This document shows, in pieces, positions 9,066 through 20,819 of a DNA stretch of 64,000 nucleotides (positions are counted from its first letter, which is position 1; each line of letters starts with the position of its first letter). A program made the translations under genes and the position numbers. The notes below the pieces were generated by a model that was not told where the DNA came from, searched no databases, and saw nothing but the letters and a program-made list of their open reading frames with translations. The stretch is from Blepharisma japonicum (taxonomy: Eukaryota; Ciliophora; Heterotrichea; Heterotrichida; Blepharismidae). Where the stretch lies: the NCBI GenBank assembly GCA_949751835.1, contig CATKHK010000003.1:843287-907286 (forward strand), given 5' to 3'.

Positions 9066-10382
9066 ATGGGTAGTACTTTTTTCGGTATAATTGGTAAAAA
9101 TATGAATAAAGTTATTGATGAAAGTTTAAAGCAGCCGATTTTAAAGAAGAAAAAAATAGGCTCAAAGATTATAAAATCCAAGAAGCTATTTGATAAATGA
9201 AGATATTTTAAATTGCTTTCAGCAATAATCGCCTGTGTAGCGATATTCCCAGCATCTTCAGATTACGAGATGGAATTTTCTGCAGAAAGAACAGCGACAA
9301 ACTGCATGATGGTTGAGGGCAGCCCAGCTGTGTACAGACATTTAGCTATGTGGCTTAGCATCTCAGCTATTTTACTATTAATCCCTTATAGATATTATTT
9401 CCTCAAGTGGAAGAGACAGATGCCCAAAACCTTTCACGAGCTCCCTTCTTACAAAAAGCTGACCCTGATGCAGGTCTTTGAAATGAGAAAAAAGCCCAAA
9501 TTCTTCCACTATATAGGAGATGATGTAATTCCTATCACAATTTTACTCCTGATTTTACCATATCCAGGATTAGATCTAACCTTTACAGTTTCCCAACAGA
9601 TTCTTTATCAAGACGTAAATGTATGCTATTTTGTGGCTGAGCCTTTATATGCATTAATGTTCTTGCGATGGATATATCTAATTTTCTCACTATTTAACTT
9701 TGGGAAATATAACAACCAAGTTGCTCAAAGGTATCGTGAAAAGTTTGGCGTCCCAATGACTCCAGCTTTTTCGCTGAAATGCTATTTAAATCAAGACCCA
9801 CTTCTTATGCTTTTATTTTTCTTCCTGATCCCAGGAATTCTGATATTTGGATCAGTGATGAGAATTTTTGACAGACCTCTGATGAAGCCAAATATGGATT
9901 TTGACTATGTCGGGAACGCTTGATGGAATTCAGTGATCACAATGATGACAGTTGGATTTGGGGACACTTATCCTACCACTCTCCTCGGCAGACTTGTCAG
10001 CGCCTCCAGTGCTATATATGGAGGCATGGTTTTATCTTTTACTTTTGTGTCTATGGGATCAATACTCCAGCTCTCCAAAAATGAAAAAAATGCATTAAAT
10101 CATATTTTAGTAAGCTCAGCTGCGACCGGCGCAATCGTTTCAGCACTTTCGTATAAAAAATCAGAACAACATAAGAATATAGAGGAGAGATATAACGCCT
10201 GGGAAAAGGTAAAAACAAATTTGAAGTTCTTTATGGAATATAGGGAAATAGTAGGGGCAGACAAAGATGAAGGAGAAGAAGCTATTGAAAATATGAGAAT
10301 AAGGGTGCAAAGCTTAGAGACTAAAGTGAGCAGCTTGAAAGAGACTGCTGAAGCAATAATTCATAAACTCAATCGTATTTAA
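9066..10382 (+). CDS. potassium channel subunit, SK-like, 438 aa
   Basis: The pore loop reads GNAWWNSVITMMTVGFGDTYP, with the K+ selectivity filter TVGFGD at about residues 295-300. The first W of the pair is TGA at 9924-9926, matching the WW before the filter in SK and voltage-gated channels. Six hydrophobic segments are visible (S1 near residue 55, then IPITILLLILP, a segment near residue 200, LLMLLFFFLIPGILIFG before the pore, and GGMVLSFTFVSMG after it). The C-terminus (about 360-438) is a charged coiled coil, possibly for tetramerisation. No charged S4 is evident. I start at ATG 9066; a second ATG at 9102 is possible. A further TGA (9198-9200) lies before S1. Likely ciliary or plasma-membrane excitability (inference). 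Confidence 0.85.
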
Positions 10383-10421
10383 ACTAGGTAAAATTATTCC
10401 CATTTAAGACAAACTCTTAAA

Positions 10422-12420
<1,999 letters not shown>

Positions 12421-13350
12421 TTATTCACTGCTTCTATATAAACTTCGGTTTTCTCTTCCAATAGCTGCACAGATCCAATTCGCAGTTTCTTCTAGCTTTG
12501 TCAAATCAAGGCCTGTCTCTATTCCTAGTTGGCTTAGCACATATACTACATCTTCCGTAGATACATTACCAGTTGCTCCAGGCGCATATGGGCATCCTCC
12601 TAAGCTTGCAATTGAGCTATCTAGAATACTAATTCCCATTTCAAGTCCAGTTAAAATATTCTGTATAGCTCTTCCATATGTATTATGGCAATGAAGTGCT
12701 AATTTCTCAACAGAGACTTCTTGCAAGACTTCATGGAGCATCATTATTGTCTTCTCTGGTGTCCCAATGCCAATGGTATCTCCTAACGAAATTTCATAGC
12801 ATCCTATTTCATTTAATCTCTTAGCTACCTGTCTTACAGCTGCAGGATCTATATCCCCTTCAAATGGGCATCCCATGACACAAGAGATATACCCTCGGAC
12901 TTGAACATTGTTATCATTGGCTTTTTCCATAATAGGCAAAAATCGTCTGATACTTTCTTCAATGCTACAATTGATATTTTTTTGGCAAAAAGTTTCACTT
13001 GCACCCGTAAAAACTGCGATTTCTTTGGCACCTGATTGGATCGCTGAATCATATCCTTTCATGTTTGGAGTGAGAACTGGATAGCTAATTCCTTCGAATT
13101 TTTGTATTTGTTGGAATACCTGATAATTGTCAGCCATTTGTGGAACTGCTTTAGGAGAAACAAAACTTGTGACTTCAATAGATTTATAACCACATTGACT
13201 TAGTCTGTTGATAAACTGAACTTTTGTATCGGTTGAAACAACACTCTTTTCATTTTGTAAGCCGTCCCTCGGGCCCATTTCTTTAATTGTCACGAAGCTT
13301 GGGAATCTTCTCCCTCTGTACTGTGTAATGATTTCTCTAAGAGACCTCAT
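12421..13350 (-). CDS. HMGCL: hydroxymethylglutaryl-CoA lyase, 309 aa
   Basis: Splits HMG-CoA to acetyl-CoA and acetoacetate in leucine breakdown and ketone body formation. Seen: the substrate/metal motif EMGPRDGLQNE near residue 25 (Arg and Asp catalytic/metal ligand in the family), the metal-binding LHCHNTYG with two histidines, and the family signature SLGGCPYAPGATGN with the active-site cysteine. The length matches HMG-CoA lyases. The N-terminus MRSLREIITQYRGRRF is short, basic and could act as a mitochondrial targeting signal; there is no obvious peroxisomal C-terminal tripeptide (ends RSSE). An upstream in-frame stop confirms the start at 13350. Confidence 0.95.
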   Translation of the reverse strand: MRSLREIITQYRGRRFPSFVTIKEMGPRDGLQNEKSVVSTDTKVQFINRLSQCGYKSIEVTSFVSPKAVPQMADNYQVFQQIQKFEGISYPVLTPNMKGYDSAIQSGAKEIAVFTGASETFCQKNINCSIEESIRRFLPIMEKANDNNVQVRGYISCVMGCPFEGDIDPAAVRQVAKRLNEIGCYEISLGDTIGIGTPEKTIMMLHEVLQEVSVEKLALHCHNTYGRAIQNILTGLEMGISILDSSIASLGGCPYAPGATGNVSTEDVVYVLSQLGIETGLDLTKLEETANWICAAIGRENRSLYRSSE

Positions 13351-13371
13351 TTTTATTAATATCCTAATTAA

Positions 13372-14793
13372 TTAAAGATCAGTCCTAGTTTTTTCTGTTG
13401 GACCTTGAAGAAGAAATTCTATTAGGCCATTAGCAGATCTCTCACCAGTGTAATCTAATGGTGTTCTCTGTCCAGCCACGAAAAATTTAAGGGTTGGATA
13501 GCTTTGGATTTCTATATCTTTAGCTTCGTTTTTAATTGCATCCATTTTCGCTATGATGATATTTTCTTTATTTTTCAAATATACCGCTAATTTTTCATAC
13601 TCAGGTGTAAATTCTTTGCAGTGTTCGCACCATGGTGCATAAAATTCCACTAACACATTTTTCCCTGAGTTGTACACAACTTCTTCGAAGTTCTTGCCAA
13701 CCAAAACTCTGACCCCGTTTTCATACGGCTCCTCAGGAATAGGCTGTGACTTATAAAATGGAACAGTTTCCCTTTTCTTGAATTTATTAATGAGCTTTCT
13801 TGTAGCCTCAAGTGAAAATGGCTCTTCAAGTAGAAACTTTAGCATTCCTTCCACAGGGTGGAATATAAGAATAGCTGGCTGAGACTCAGGATAAATCCCT
13901 AAAAAGTCGCTTAATACTTCGTTGTCTTTTTTCTTTAAATCTGTGGTCACAAAAGTTAAGTCACTTCTATATTCTTTTGCAAGGGTTTTTAAAGTCTCCT
14001 CATATTTTTCAGCATCTTCATCAGCCCTGAAAAAGAATACAACTGAGTTTTTCCCTTTGAAAATAAATTCTAATGCAAAGTTGTTGAATGGGATAATTGC
14101 AGGCTTTTTATAGTTCTCTATAAATTTCGTCATTTCAAAGGTGTTGAATCCTCCCTTATAGTCAACCCTGCCATCGTCTGGATTAAAAAGACTCATTTGT
14201 TTTTCTTCCATCCCATAATGGGTTAATGCTTCTGGGTCAGTAGAAACTAAAAATGCAGGCCCATCAATTGTTTTTGCTATATGTTCATAAACTCCTAAAT
14301 CAGTAGAATTTGGCAAAGTCCAGAGTATGACGCTTAATTTGTTATTCTCAATCTCACTTTTAAGTTTTTCTAAAGTGTTAATTTTGGTCATTGCGAAGCC
14401 TATTCTCTTTTTGACCCATGACACAATAGAAGCAGCATTCCCTCCTCCTGTGTACTTGGTAGGCCTTTTATTGACGAAGAAAATGAATGATGGGAATTCT
14501 GTAATTTTATATTCCTGAGCAACTCCTGGGTTCGTAAGAGAGTCCATAACTGCAATTCGGAATGGAGGGTCAAGGGCTTTGAGCTCTCTTGCTGCTTTTA
14601 CAAGTTCTGGAGCAAGCTGAATACAAAGCTCACATCCAGGCTCATAGAATTCTACCAAGATTGTGGGCTGAATTTCTAAAGCAGCTGGAAAAGTTTTGTC
14701 TTCAAGAGACCAAACCCCATCCAGTTCAGCAATTTCTGCAAACACTCCAAGTAAGAGAATTAAAAAGTGCAGCTTGGAGCCCATTTTATTCAC
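13372..14793 (-). CDS. protein disulfide isomerase-like protein, 473 aa
   Basis: An ER thiol-disulfide oxidoreductase with the a-b-b'-a' architecture of PDI. A hydrophobic signal peptide (HFLILLLGVFAEIA) opens the protein. The first thioredoxin domain (about residues 25-130) has the unusual redox pair CELC within EFYEPGCELC; the last (about 355-460) has CEHC within EFYAPWCEHCKEF, close to the canonical CGHC. The two middle domains have no CxxC. The C-terminus ends KTRTDL; RTDL resembles a weak KDEL-type retrieval signal. The next gene upstream on the same strand stops only 21 bp before this start (MNKM; a second ATG is at 14784). Confidence 0.9.
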   Translation of the reverse strand: MNKMGSKLHFLILLLGVFAEIAELDGVWSLEDKTFPAALEIQPTILVEFYEPGCELCIQLAPELVKAARELKALDPPFRIAVMDSLTNPGVAQEYKITEFPSFIFFVNKRPTKYTGGGNAASIVSWVKKRIGFAMTKINTLEKLKSEIENNKLSVILWTLPNSTDLGVYEHIAKTIDGPAFLVSTDPEALTHYGMEEKQMSLFNPDDGRVDYKGGFNTFEMTKFIENYKKPAIIPFNNFALEFIFKGKNSVVFFFRADEDAEKYEETLKTLAKEYRSDLTFVTTDLKKKDNEVLSDFLGIYPESQPAILIFHPVEGMLKFLLEEPFSLEATRKLINKFKKRETVPFYKSQPIPEEPYENGVRVLVGKNFEEVVYNSGKNVLVEFYAPWCEHCKEFTPEYEKLAVYLKNKENIIIAKMDAIKNEAKDIEIQSYPTLKFFVAGQRTPLDYTGERSANGLIEFLLQGPTEKTRTDL

Positions 14794-14814
14794 TAGCTAT
14801 TTAATAAAACACGC

Positions 14815-15285
14815 TTAGATATGGTTAGTATTTATTTGGGATGAAGGAAAAGGAGCTGGCACTGACCCTTCGTTTGACTTGATATTTTTAGGGTTGTTAT
14901 CTTTGTCTATTAGCTTACTTTTGCAAGATAAAGCAAATATAAAGTATATTGCAGAAATTGTAAAAAATGCTATGGAAAGAATCATGTATCAGATGTTGCT
15001 CGGATAAAAAATAATAGTTCCTATAAAAAAGCAAAATATGGCTTTGCCAATGTAAAATCCTAAAAATGAAAAGAAAGAAATAAAGCACTTGCATGGCATT
15101 TCGCCAAAAAATACGAGAAATCCGAAAATGATGTAGTAGACTGTTAAAGAAAAATCCCGAGGTCCTGAAAAAGTAAGCCTTGTGAACTTATAGACTGAGA
15201 GGGCTATTAAACCAATTCCTGCAATTATGGTCAGTATTTTTAAAATGGTTGAGAGACGAACGTCGCTGATTTCTTGGCCAACCAT
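14815..15285 (-). CDS. four-TM membrane protein, COPI-associated/TVP15-like, 156 aa
   Basis: A small membrane protein with four hydrophobic segments: ILKILTIIAGIGLIALSVY, YYIIFGFLVFFGEM, FFSFLGFYIGKAIFCFFIG and, after an in-frame TGA (14986-14988) read as Trp, MILSIAFFTISAIYFIFAL. The tail is hydrophilic with a Pro/Ser stretch. The spacing and the motif around FFGEMPCKC recall the COPI-associated/TVP15 family of Golgi membrane proteins, which is a suggestion rather than a firm assignment. The stop lies 21 bp from the PDI start; both could be read from a compact same-strand pair. Confidence 0.6.
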
Positions 15286-15549
15286 ATCAGAATCTTTAAT
15301 ATAATTTAAGCATATTCGCGATTCGGTTAATTTTAAATATGGTTGTGTATGATATCCATAATTTAGTTTAAATTAAATAAAGAACTCAAGATAGCCTAAA
15401 TCTCTTAACATTTTTCTTAGAACCGTCATATTCTACTTCGCGAATTAAGCTATTATACACTTAAAATAGTTAAATTAAAACTTTATTTTCCCCACAAAGT
15501 GTTAAAGTAAAAATAGTAATTGTTATTAAATATTGCTTTTGTGATTTAA
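15286..15549. other. intergenic gap, 264 bp
   Basis: AT-rich spacer between two minus-strand genes. On the minus strand, 15460 down to 15368 is open for 30 codons and reads like protein (NSLIREVEYDGSKKNVKRF), ending in TAA, but it has no ATG and an in-frame stop right before it. It could be a decayed 3' gene end; a chance frame of this length is also quite possible. Confidence 0.35.
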
Positions 15550-16194
15550 TTACAACTCATAGCCATAAAAGATCATGAGAAGTGCAAGGCCTGCAAAGAC
15601 CAAAAATAGAACTCCTGCTGCAATTTTCACAGTTTTCTCTGAAATGTACTTTGAGATCAGCTTCCCTACCAAAACTCCAATTAGTCCTATCAACGCAAAC
15701 CCTATAATTGCCCCAATCATTACCAAGACAGGATTGCTCAAAGCTGACAGCGAGATAATGGTTGTATTTGATTTATCTCCCCACTCTGCAAAGAATACCA
15801 TAACCGCTGTCTTCCAAAAGACCTTCATCCAGGACATTCGCTGCTCGCTGTCTGCCAATAAAGGGTCGGTTTTTTCATCGACCATTTCACTTTCTCCATG
15901 ATAAGCCTCGTAAAAGGAAAGAATAGCATAGACCAAGAACATCACACAGGATGCAATTTGGATGTAAAGAGGGTCGATAAGCTTGACAGCTGCTGCTCCG
16001 ATAAAGGCTGCAATTATAGCGATGACGCTCTCTGTAAGCTGATTTCCAAAAAATACAGCTGATCTTGAGTTTTTCATTGCGAGAATTGCAATAATAAAGA
16101 AGGTTCGGTCTCCTATTTCAGCTAGAAAAACTGCTGCGAAGGAACTTGCGATTGCTTCTATAGAGCTTGGGTTTATTTCAGATGTAATTGCCAT
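15550..16194 (-). CDS. GDT1/TMEM165 (UPF0016) family cation transporter, 214 aa
   Basis: A Golgi or organelle membrane cation/proton exchanger for Mn2+ and Ca2+, needed for glycosylation in yeast and animals. Both copies of the diagnostic ExGD(K/R)(T/S) motif are present: AEIGDRTFFIIAILA in the first half and AEWGDKSNTTIISLSA in the second. Each motif lies in an inverted three-helix repeat; six to seven hydrophobic segments are visible, with an acidic loop (about residues 95-115) between the halves. The length is normal for the eukaryotic family. A TAA immediately upstream of the ATG fixes the start. No TGA codons occur. Confidence 0.92.
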   Translation of the reverse strand: MAITSEINPSSIEAIASSFAAVFLAEIGDRTFFIIAILAMKNSRSAVFFGNQLTESVIAIIAAFIGAAAVKLIDPLYIQIASCVMFLVYAILSFYEAYHGESEMVDEKTDPLLADSEQRMSWMKVFWKTAVMVFFAEWGDKSNTTIISLSALSNPVLVMIGAIIGFALIGLIGVLVGKLISKYISEKTVKIAAGVLFLVFAGLALLMIFYGYEL

Positions 16195-16804
16195 TAAATT
16201 ATATGCTAATTATATGGTAAGTTGAATTCTCCTATGCATTTTTATTATTACTGGCCATGTTGCTGATTATTACAGAATTATTGGGAAAGTCTTCACTTAA
16301 ATGTGATTTGACTGAAAATGACTGAAAAATTAAGATTTTAAGAATAGTTAGAGTCAAAGGTGATTTAATTTTTCATCTCTAGGCTTAGAGAGGTTTTCAC
16401 CAAATTTTGGATGAACAATTAAGATGATTCTAGTGCTTTCTTGTAATAAAGCCTAATTTAAGCTTGAGAATTGAAATTCATCAACTAAATCCTTTGTAAT
16501 AATATGATCAATAAATTTCTATAATTTCTTACCAGCATAGACTAAAAAATTCAGCATAGACTTATATGTTTACTAGCAATTATCATTTACCTAATAATCC
16601 TTAAAACAAAATTTAATTTCAAAAAATTGTCGAAAGACCAGTATAATGATATAACTCTAGCTAAAGTTAAAAATTCGCAATATTCCGCTTCGATTTCTCA
16701 ACATTAGACTATATATAACAATTTCGATCCACTCCAAAATTAATTATCTAAAATAATGGCACTTTCTATTTTATATGATCAATAATTAAGAAATCAATTA
16801 TAAG
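16195..16804. other. intergenic gap, 610 bp
   Basis: AT-rich sequence between two minus-strand genes. No RNA gene or repeat is recognised. On the minus strand, 16452 down to 16348 is open for 34 codons with a protein-like reading (IILIVHPKFGENLSKPRDE) ending in TAA, but it lacks a start and follows a TAG. I treat it as a possible relic at most. Confidence 0.4.
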
Positions 16805-17284
16805 CTACATAATAAGAGACGAAACCATTTTATGCGGACGTTTTGGTCTAAAAGCACTGCCCCTTTTATCAAAATCCACTGCTGTTCCTAAGTTTCGACT
16901 TCCTTTCAGCATAATTCTTAAATCTTCATCAAATAATGATCTTAGCAGCCTTCTTTTTTTATTTAAAATAGAAATCGTCTTTTTTTGAATATTTTTTTCA
17001 CTTTTGTGAAAAATATTTGTCCCATAAATGACGCCATTCTTAAGCTTGTCTTGGCTGTTTATTATATTTGAAAACGTCTGCTTTTTTGAAGTGTCGTCAT
17101 AATTAATTGAGGGAAGTTTTGGAGTCACTGTGCCAGAACTCGTCATATAATTTTTCCTTATCTCTTTTGATTTGTCTAGTAAAGGGCTAGAAGTGTCATA
17201 GATTTTTCATTCTGTATAAGCTCTAACGTGGTGGCTTGGTCTTCACGTCAGCAGCTGCTTATTAACAATTTCCTTTTTAAGCAT
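16805..17284 (-). CDS. hypothetical basic protein, 159 aa
   Basis: A basic protein without a recognised domain. A frame starting at ATG 17146 gives 113 residues, but reading two TGA codons as Trp extends it in frame to an ATG at 17284 (MLKKEIVNKQLLTWRPSHH), which is the first start before an upstream stop, so I use 17284. The body contains KLPSINYDD, a basic run KKRRLLRSLFDEDLRIM and ends PKRPHKMVSSLIM; it stops with TAG. The start is 35 bp from the divergent J-protein gene, suggesting a shared short promoter. Function unknown. Confidence 0.6.
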
Positions 17285-17319
17285 CTATTTATTCATGGAA
17301 TCAATTTTTAGCACATTAA

Positions 17320-17886
17320 ATGCTGGCCAAATCTATAGTCAGACTGTTCTCAAAGTCATTTTATGAGCTTTTGGAAGTCGAAAAAACAGCTGATAAGCAA
17401 GCTATTAAGGCAGCCTATTATAAGCATGCTAAGATTCACCATCCAGATGCTCAAAATTCAGACCCTGAAATATTTAAAGAATATGCAGAAGCGTACAATA
17501 CATTAATTGATGATGATAAAAGATATCAATATGATATAGATAATGGCTTTTTAGATGCAATGGATGTAGATAGAATGGAAGAACTTAAAGAGAAATTCGG
17601 AACCAGATATCCTGAAAAGGCATTATGAGAAAATTTGAAAAAATGAGACTCGCAGCTGGTGGAAGAGCTTGATAAAGACACTTGAACTTTACCAAAGCTG
17701 TTGTGGAGGTTAAGGAAGTCTAGGGTTAATAAGGATTCTGCAGCTCCTGAGAAAACTGGGTTAGACTCTTTGCAGAATTTTAGGCTAGCAACGCTAACAA
17801 GCTTAATTGTTGGCTTTGCAATTACATATAACAGCTCTATTTGGCTGATTGAAAACTATATTTATCCTACTAAAGTAAATAAATAA
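17320..17886 (+). CDS. mitochondrial J-domain protein (DnaJ type C) with C-terminal TM, 188 aa
   Basis: A J-domain co-chaperone of Hsp70. The N-terminus MLAKSIVRLFSKS is a plausible mitochondrial presequence and leads straight into a J domain (about residues 15-75): FYELLEVEKTADKQAIK, the HPD tripeptide in IHHPDAQ, and DDDKRYQYD. There is no Gly/Phe or zinc-finger region. Three TGA codons (17626-17628, 17647-17649 and 17689-17691) are read as Trp, which joins the J domain to a C-terminal part with a hydrophobic segment (TLTSLIVGFAITYNSSIWL). The protein probably sits on a mitochondrial membrane with the J domain in the matrix or intermembrane space (inference). Confidence 0.85.
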
Positions 17887-17893
17887 CATATAT

Positions 17894-20575
17894 TTAATGG
17901 TCAATATCATAAGTATTAGTAATTGGGCTCAGCACAGGGCTGGAAGAATCAGAAAACATCCTTGATGTTGTTACCATGTCATATACACTTTTTCCTCTTG
18001 ATTTATAGCCTCTTGGAGGAGTTGTGTCTTGATTGGGGTATCTCTGTGAAGGAATAGGGTCAAAATCCAACCCAATGAATTTTCTAAAAGTTGTACATTC
18101 CTTGATTATTGGCATATTTGAAAGCTCTGTAAGGTATACTTGGAACCCCTTTTTCCTGTCTTCTAAAATTGTAGGTTTTCTGCTAGTTATTGAAGAAGAG
18201 ATTTGAGAAAAAACGGTCCCGAACTCTGGTAAGTTTAAGTGAGGAAACTGCTGCTGCAAACTGCTGTGGAGATTGCAAAACATTTTGTATTTTCTTGACA
18301 CATTCCAGCTTTTAGCTTTGTTAGAGAAAGAAATTACGTATTCAGTATATGGCTTACCTCCTTCGTCACGAATTGTGGTTTGTGGAACTTCAATCATTAA
18401 TTTTCCATCAATAGAAGCAGGACCATCTCTAAGGCAAGCAATCACGTGAGCACTAAATACATTAGAATTCAGATATTTCCCACATATTTTGCATTGCATT
18501 GCAGAACAGTTTTTTATCAGTTTCTTGCACTTTTTCAGCCTTTCTACCTTTTCTTCAAGCTGCTGGCATCTTAATTCCAGCTTTTCAAATGCAAATGAAA
18601 GGTATTTATTCGTCTCATATATAATTTTTGGCTCATTATTTTCGGTTTTTTCTGATCTATCTGTTTTTTCACTTTGGACATTTCTCAACTTATTTCTCAG
18701 TTCTTTTGCTTCACTTTCAGCTTCATTTCTCCTTCTTTTATACTCAATTTCTTCATTTTTTATAAATTCCAGCTCTTGTCTAAGCAAAGCATTATCTCTT
18801 TGGAGATCTGCTATTTGCTTTTGGCTTGAATTTTGCAAAGAATTAAGCTTCTCAGACGAGTCTTGGTATTTAGACTTTAAGTCTTCTATTTTTTCAGCAG
18901 TATTTTCTTTTAAGTACTGGATTCTTTCTTCATAGCTTTCTTCAATTCTTTTCTTTTCTCTAATTAAATCTTCCATTCTTGCAGCACTTGTAGCTTGTGA
19001 AGCTTTAAGCGCGCATAATTCTCTTTCGTACTCTTCAAGCCTTCTTTTTAGTTGATCTTTTTCAGCCTCAAATTCTGCTTTTCTACGGTTTACCTGATCT
19101 TGTGAAAATTCAAGCTGCTGATAAAGTCTTCGGCATTCATTTTGGATTTCGGTTAGAGAAGATGCTAAAATATAGTCTGCTGACTCTGTATATAGCTGAA
19201 TTAGATATTCAAGCAGCTTTATTTCCATTGATTTTGTAATAGATTCTGCTCTGAATGTTTTTGAGAAGTTTTCTATAGTGCTTTTTAATGCTGCAAAATT
19301 AGTAATTTCTTTATTTTTTAGTTGATTTTGGATAGTTACCCCCCAAACTTCAAGGTCTTTTTGGGCTTTTTCTTGAGATAGTCTTTCGTTTTTTTCTTTG
19401 TAAACTAAAGCTCGCTCTTTAAGCTTCAACTTTAGCTGCTGCTTAAAATTTGTGACTGATTCTCCAAGGGCTTTTTCTTTAAATTTTTTTACAAGTTTGT
19501 TTCCAATTTCAGCCTGCAACTGATAAATTTCTTCTTCTTTTAAAGGAAGACGCTTAGAAATTTCTCTCATTTCTTGTTCAAACTCTCTCATACAGTCGTC
19601 TACCCCTTTTTGGCACTCAGCTTGGCAGACTGATGTCCAAGCTCCTTCAATATTTGGAACCCCGCCTTTATTAATTGCTTCAGTATAGGCTATCGCCAAT
19701 TGCCCAAGCATTTCCCCAGTTAATATTTGTCCATTCAACGTCTTTGGTTTTACTTTTGTAAAAATTTTTTTCTTCAGCTCTTCAGCTTGGGATAGAAATT
19801 CAGGCCGAAATACTTCTTCTGGTGCATTATCAAGCTTCTGTAGCACATCTTCCCTTTCTGTAGGCCTCACTAGTGAAAAGCAGTCTCTGTCTTTAAAAAA
19901 AGTACTTAAAAGTCTTCTTATCCTATTTTTCGCTTCAATATTATCACTAACCCCTTTTTGGAGAACTAGGGCATTTTCTAAATATTTTCTTGCAGAAATT
20001 GGGTTCCCTTCTCCATCAACTAGCCTTAATGCGAAATCTCTTAAAACCCACAAAAATGAAGGAAAATAGTTAGCGATTTCGTCAGGGTTTGTAGGACCTT
20101 GGCTGGACCTGATTTGCAGCTGTTTGCTTAAATTAACGATTAATGACAAATTTTGTAAAGCGTTTTCATCAATAGTCCCAACACTGTTATATACGAAATA
20201 TGAGCTGAGCAGTAAAGCGAGTAAAAAGATTCTGGTATCATGATTTGCATCTTCGTCAAAAGCTCCTAGTCCTTCGCTGTCGATTACCAGAACTTTCATT
20301 CTTTCTCCTTCACTGTTTTCTATTTCAACTGGTTCACTTCATACCCATAGACCTTTTGTGCAAGCATTAATGGTAGGGCCAACGCCAAATCCTTGGCCAT
20401 CTCGATTGTCTAGAATTACTCGATTCAGCAAAAATGATTTCCCAGTGCGGTATTTTCCGACGACTGCTATAACTCCTACTTTGCCTTGAAGATTTCTTAA
20501 AAATTCAAGACTTTCTGGGGTTACTCTGAACCCTTCACGCTCATAAATGATAAGCGGGATTGCTTTTGAATTCAT
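17894..20575 (-). CDS. guanylate-binding protein (GBP) GTPase fused to zinc finger and PX domain, 893 aa
   Basis: A large dynamin-superfamily GTPase. The GBP G domain starts at residue 1 with P-loop GKYRTGKS (residues 40-47), then TINACTKGLW, DSEGLG (G3), and LRDFALRL, the R-D motif that replaces NKxD in GBPs and atlastins. A TGA at 20336-20338 is read as Trp right after GLWV, joining two pieces. The helical GBP-C region follows, then a long coiled coil (about 400-690), a C2HC-like finger CKIC-x12-H-x3-C (about 693-712) and a PX-like domain (about 726-834: YVISFSNKAKSW, RKYKMFCNLHSSL, RKGFQVYLTELS). PX domains bind phosphoinositides, so the GTPase is probably recruited to endosomal membranes (inference). 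Confidence 0.88.
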
Positions 20576-20819
20576 AATTTGATTTAATATGAAAAATTAA
20601 ATTTTGAATTTATTTATTTTGACAAAAATAGAATACTTCTATCGACAAATCTTAAAGTAAATGCAAATTAGAAATATTAGCTTCTTTAAAATTTTTGTCT
20701 TAATTAATTTTTGTTATATTAGTTCAACGTTTTTTGCCTAGCAAAAAACTACATCAAGTTTAATTCCAAATTATTATAAGGCTAAATATACAAAAAATTT
20801 TGAACTTATTAAATAATTA

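Noticed and set aside
16348-16452. Protein-like 34-codon minus-strand frame
   Set aside because: No start, preceded by TAG, and a stop-free run of this length is not rare when only TAA and TAG stop translation.
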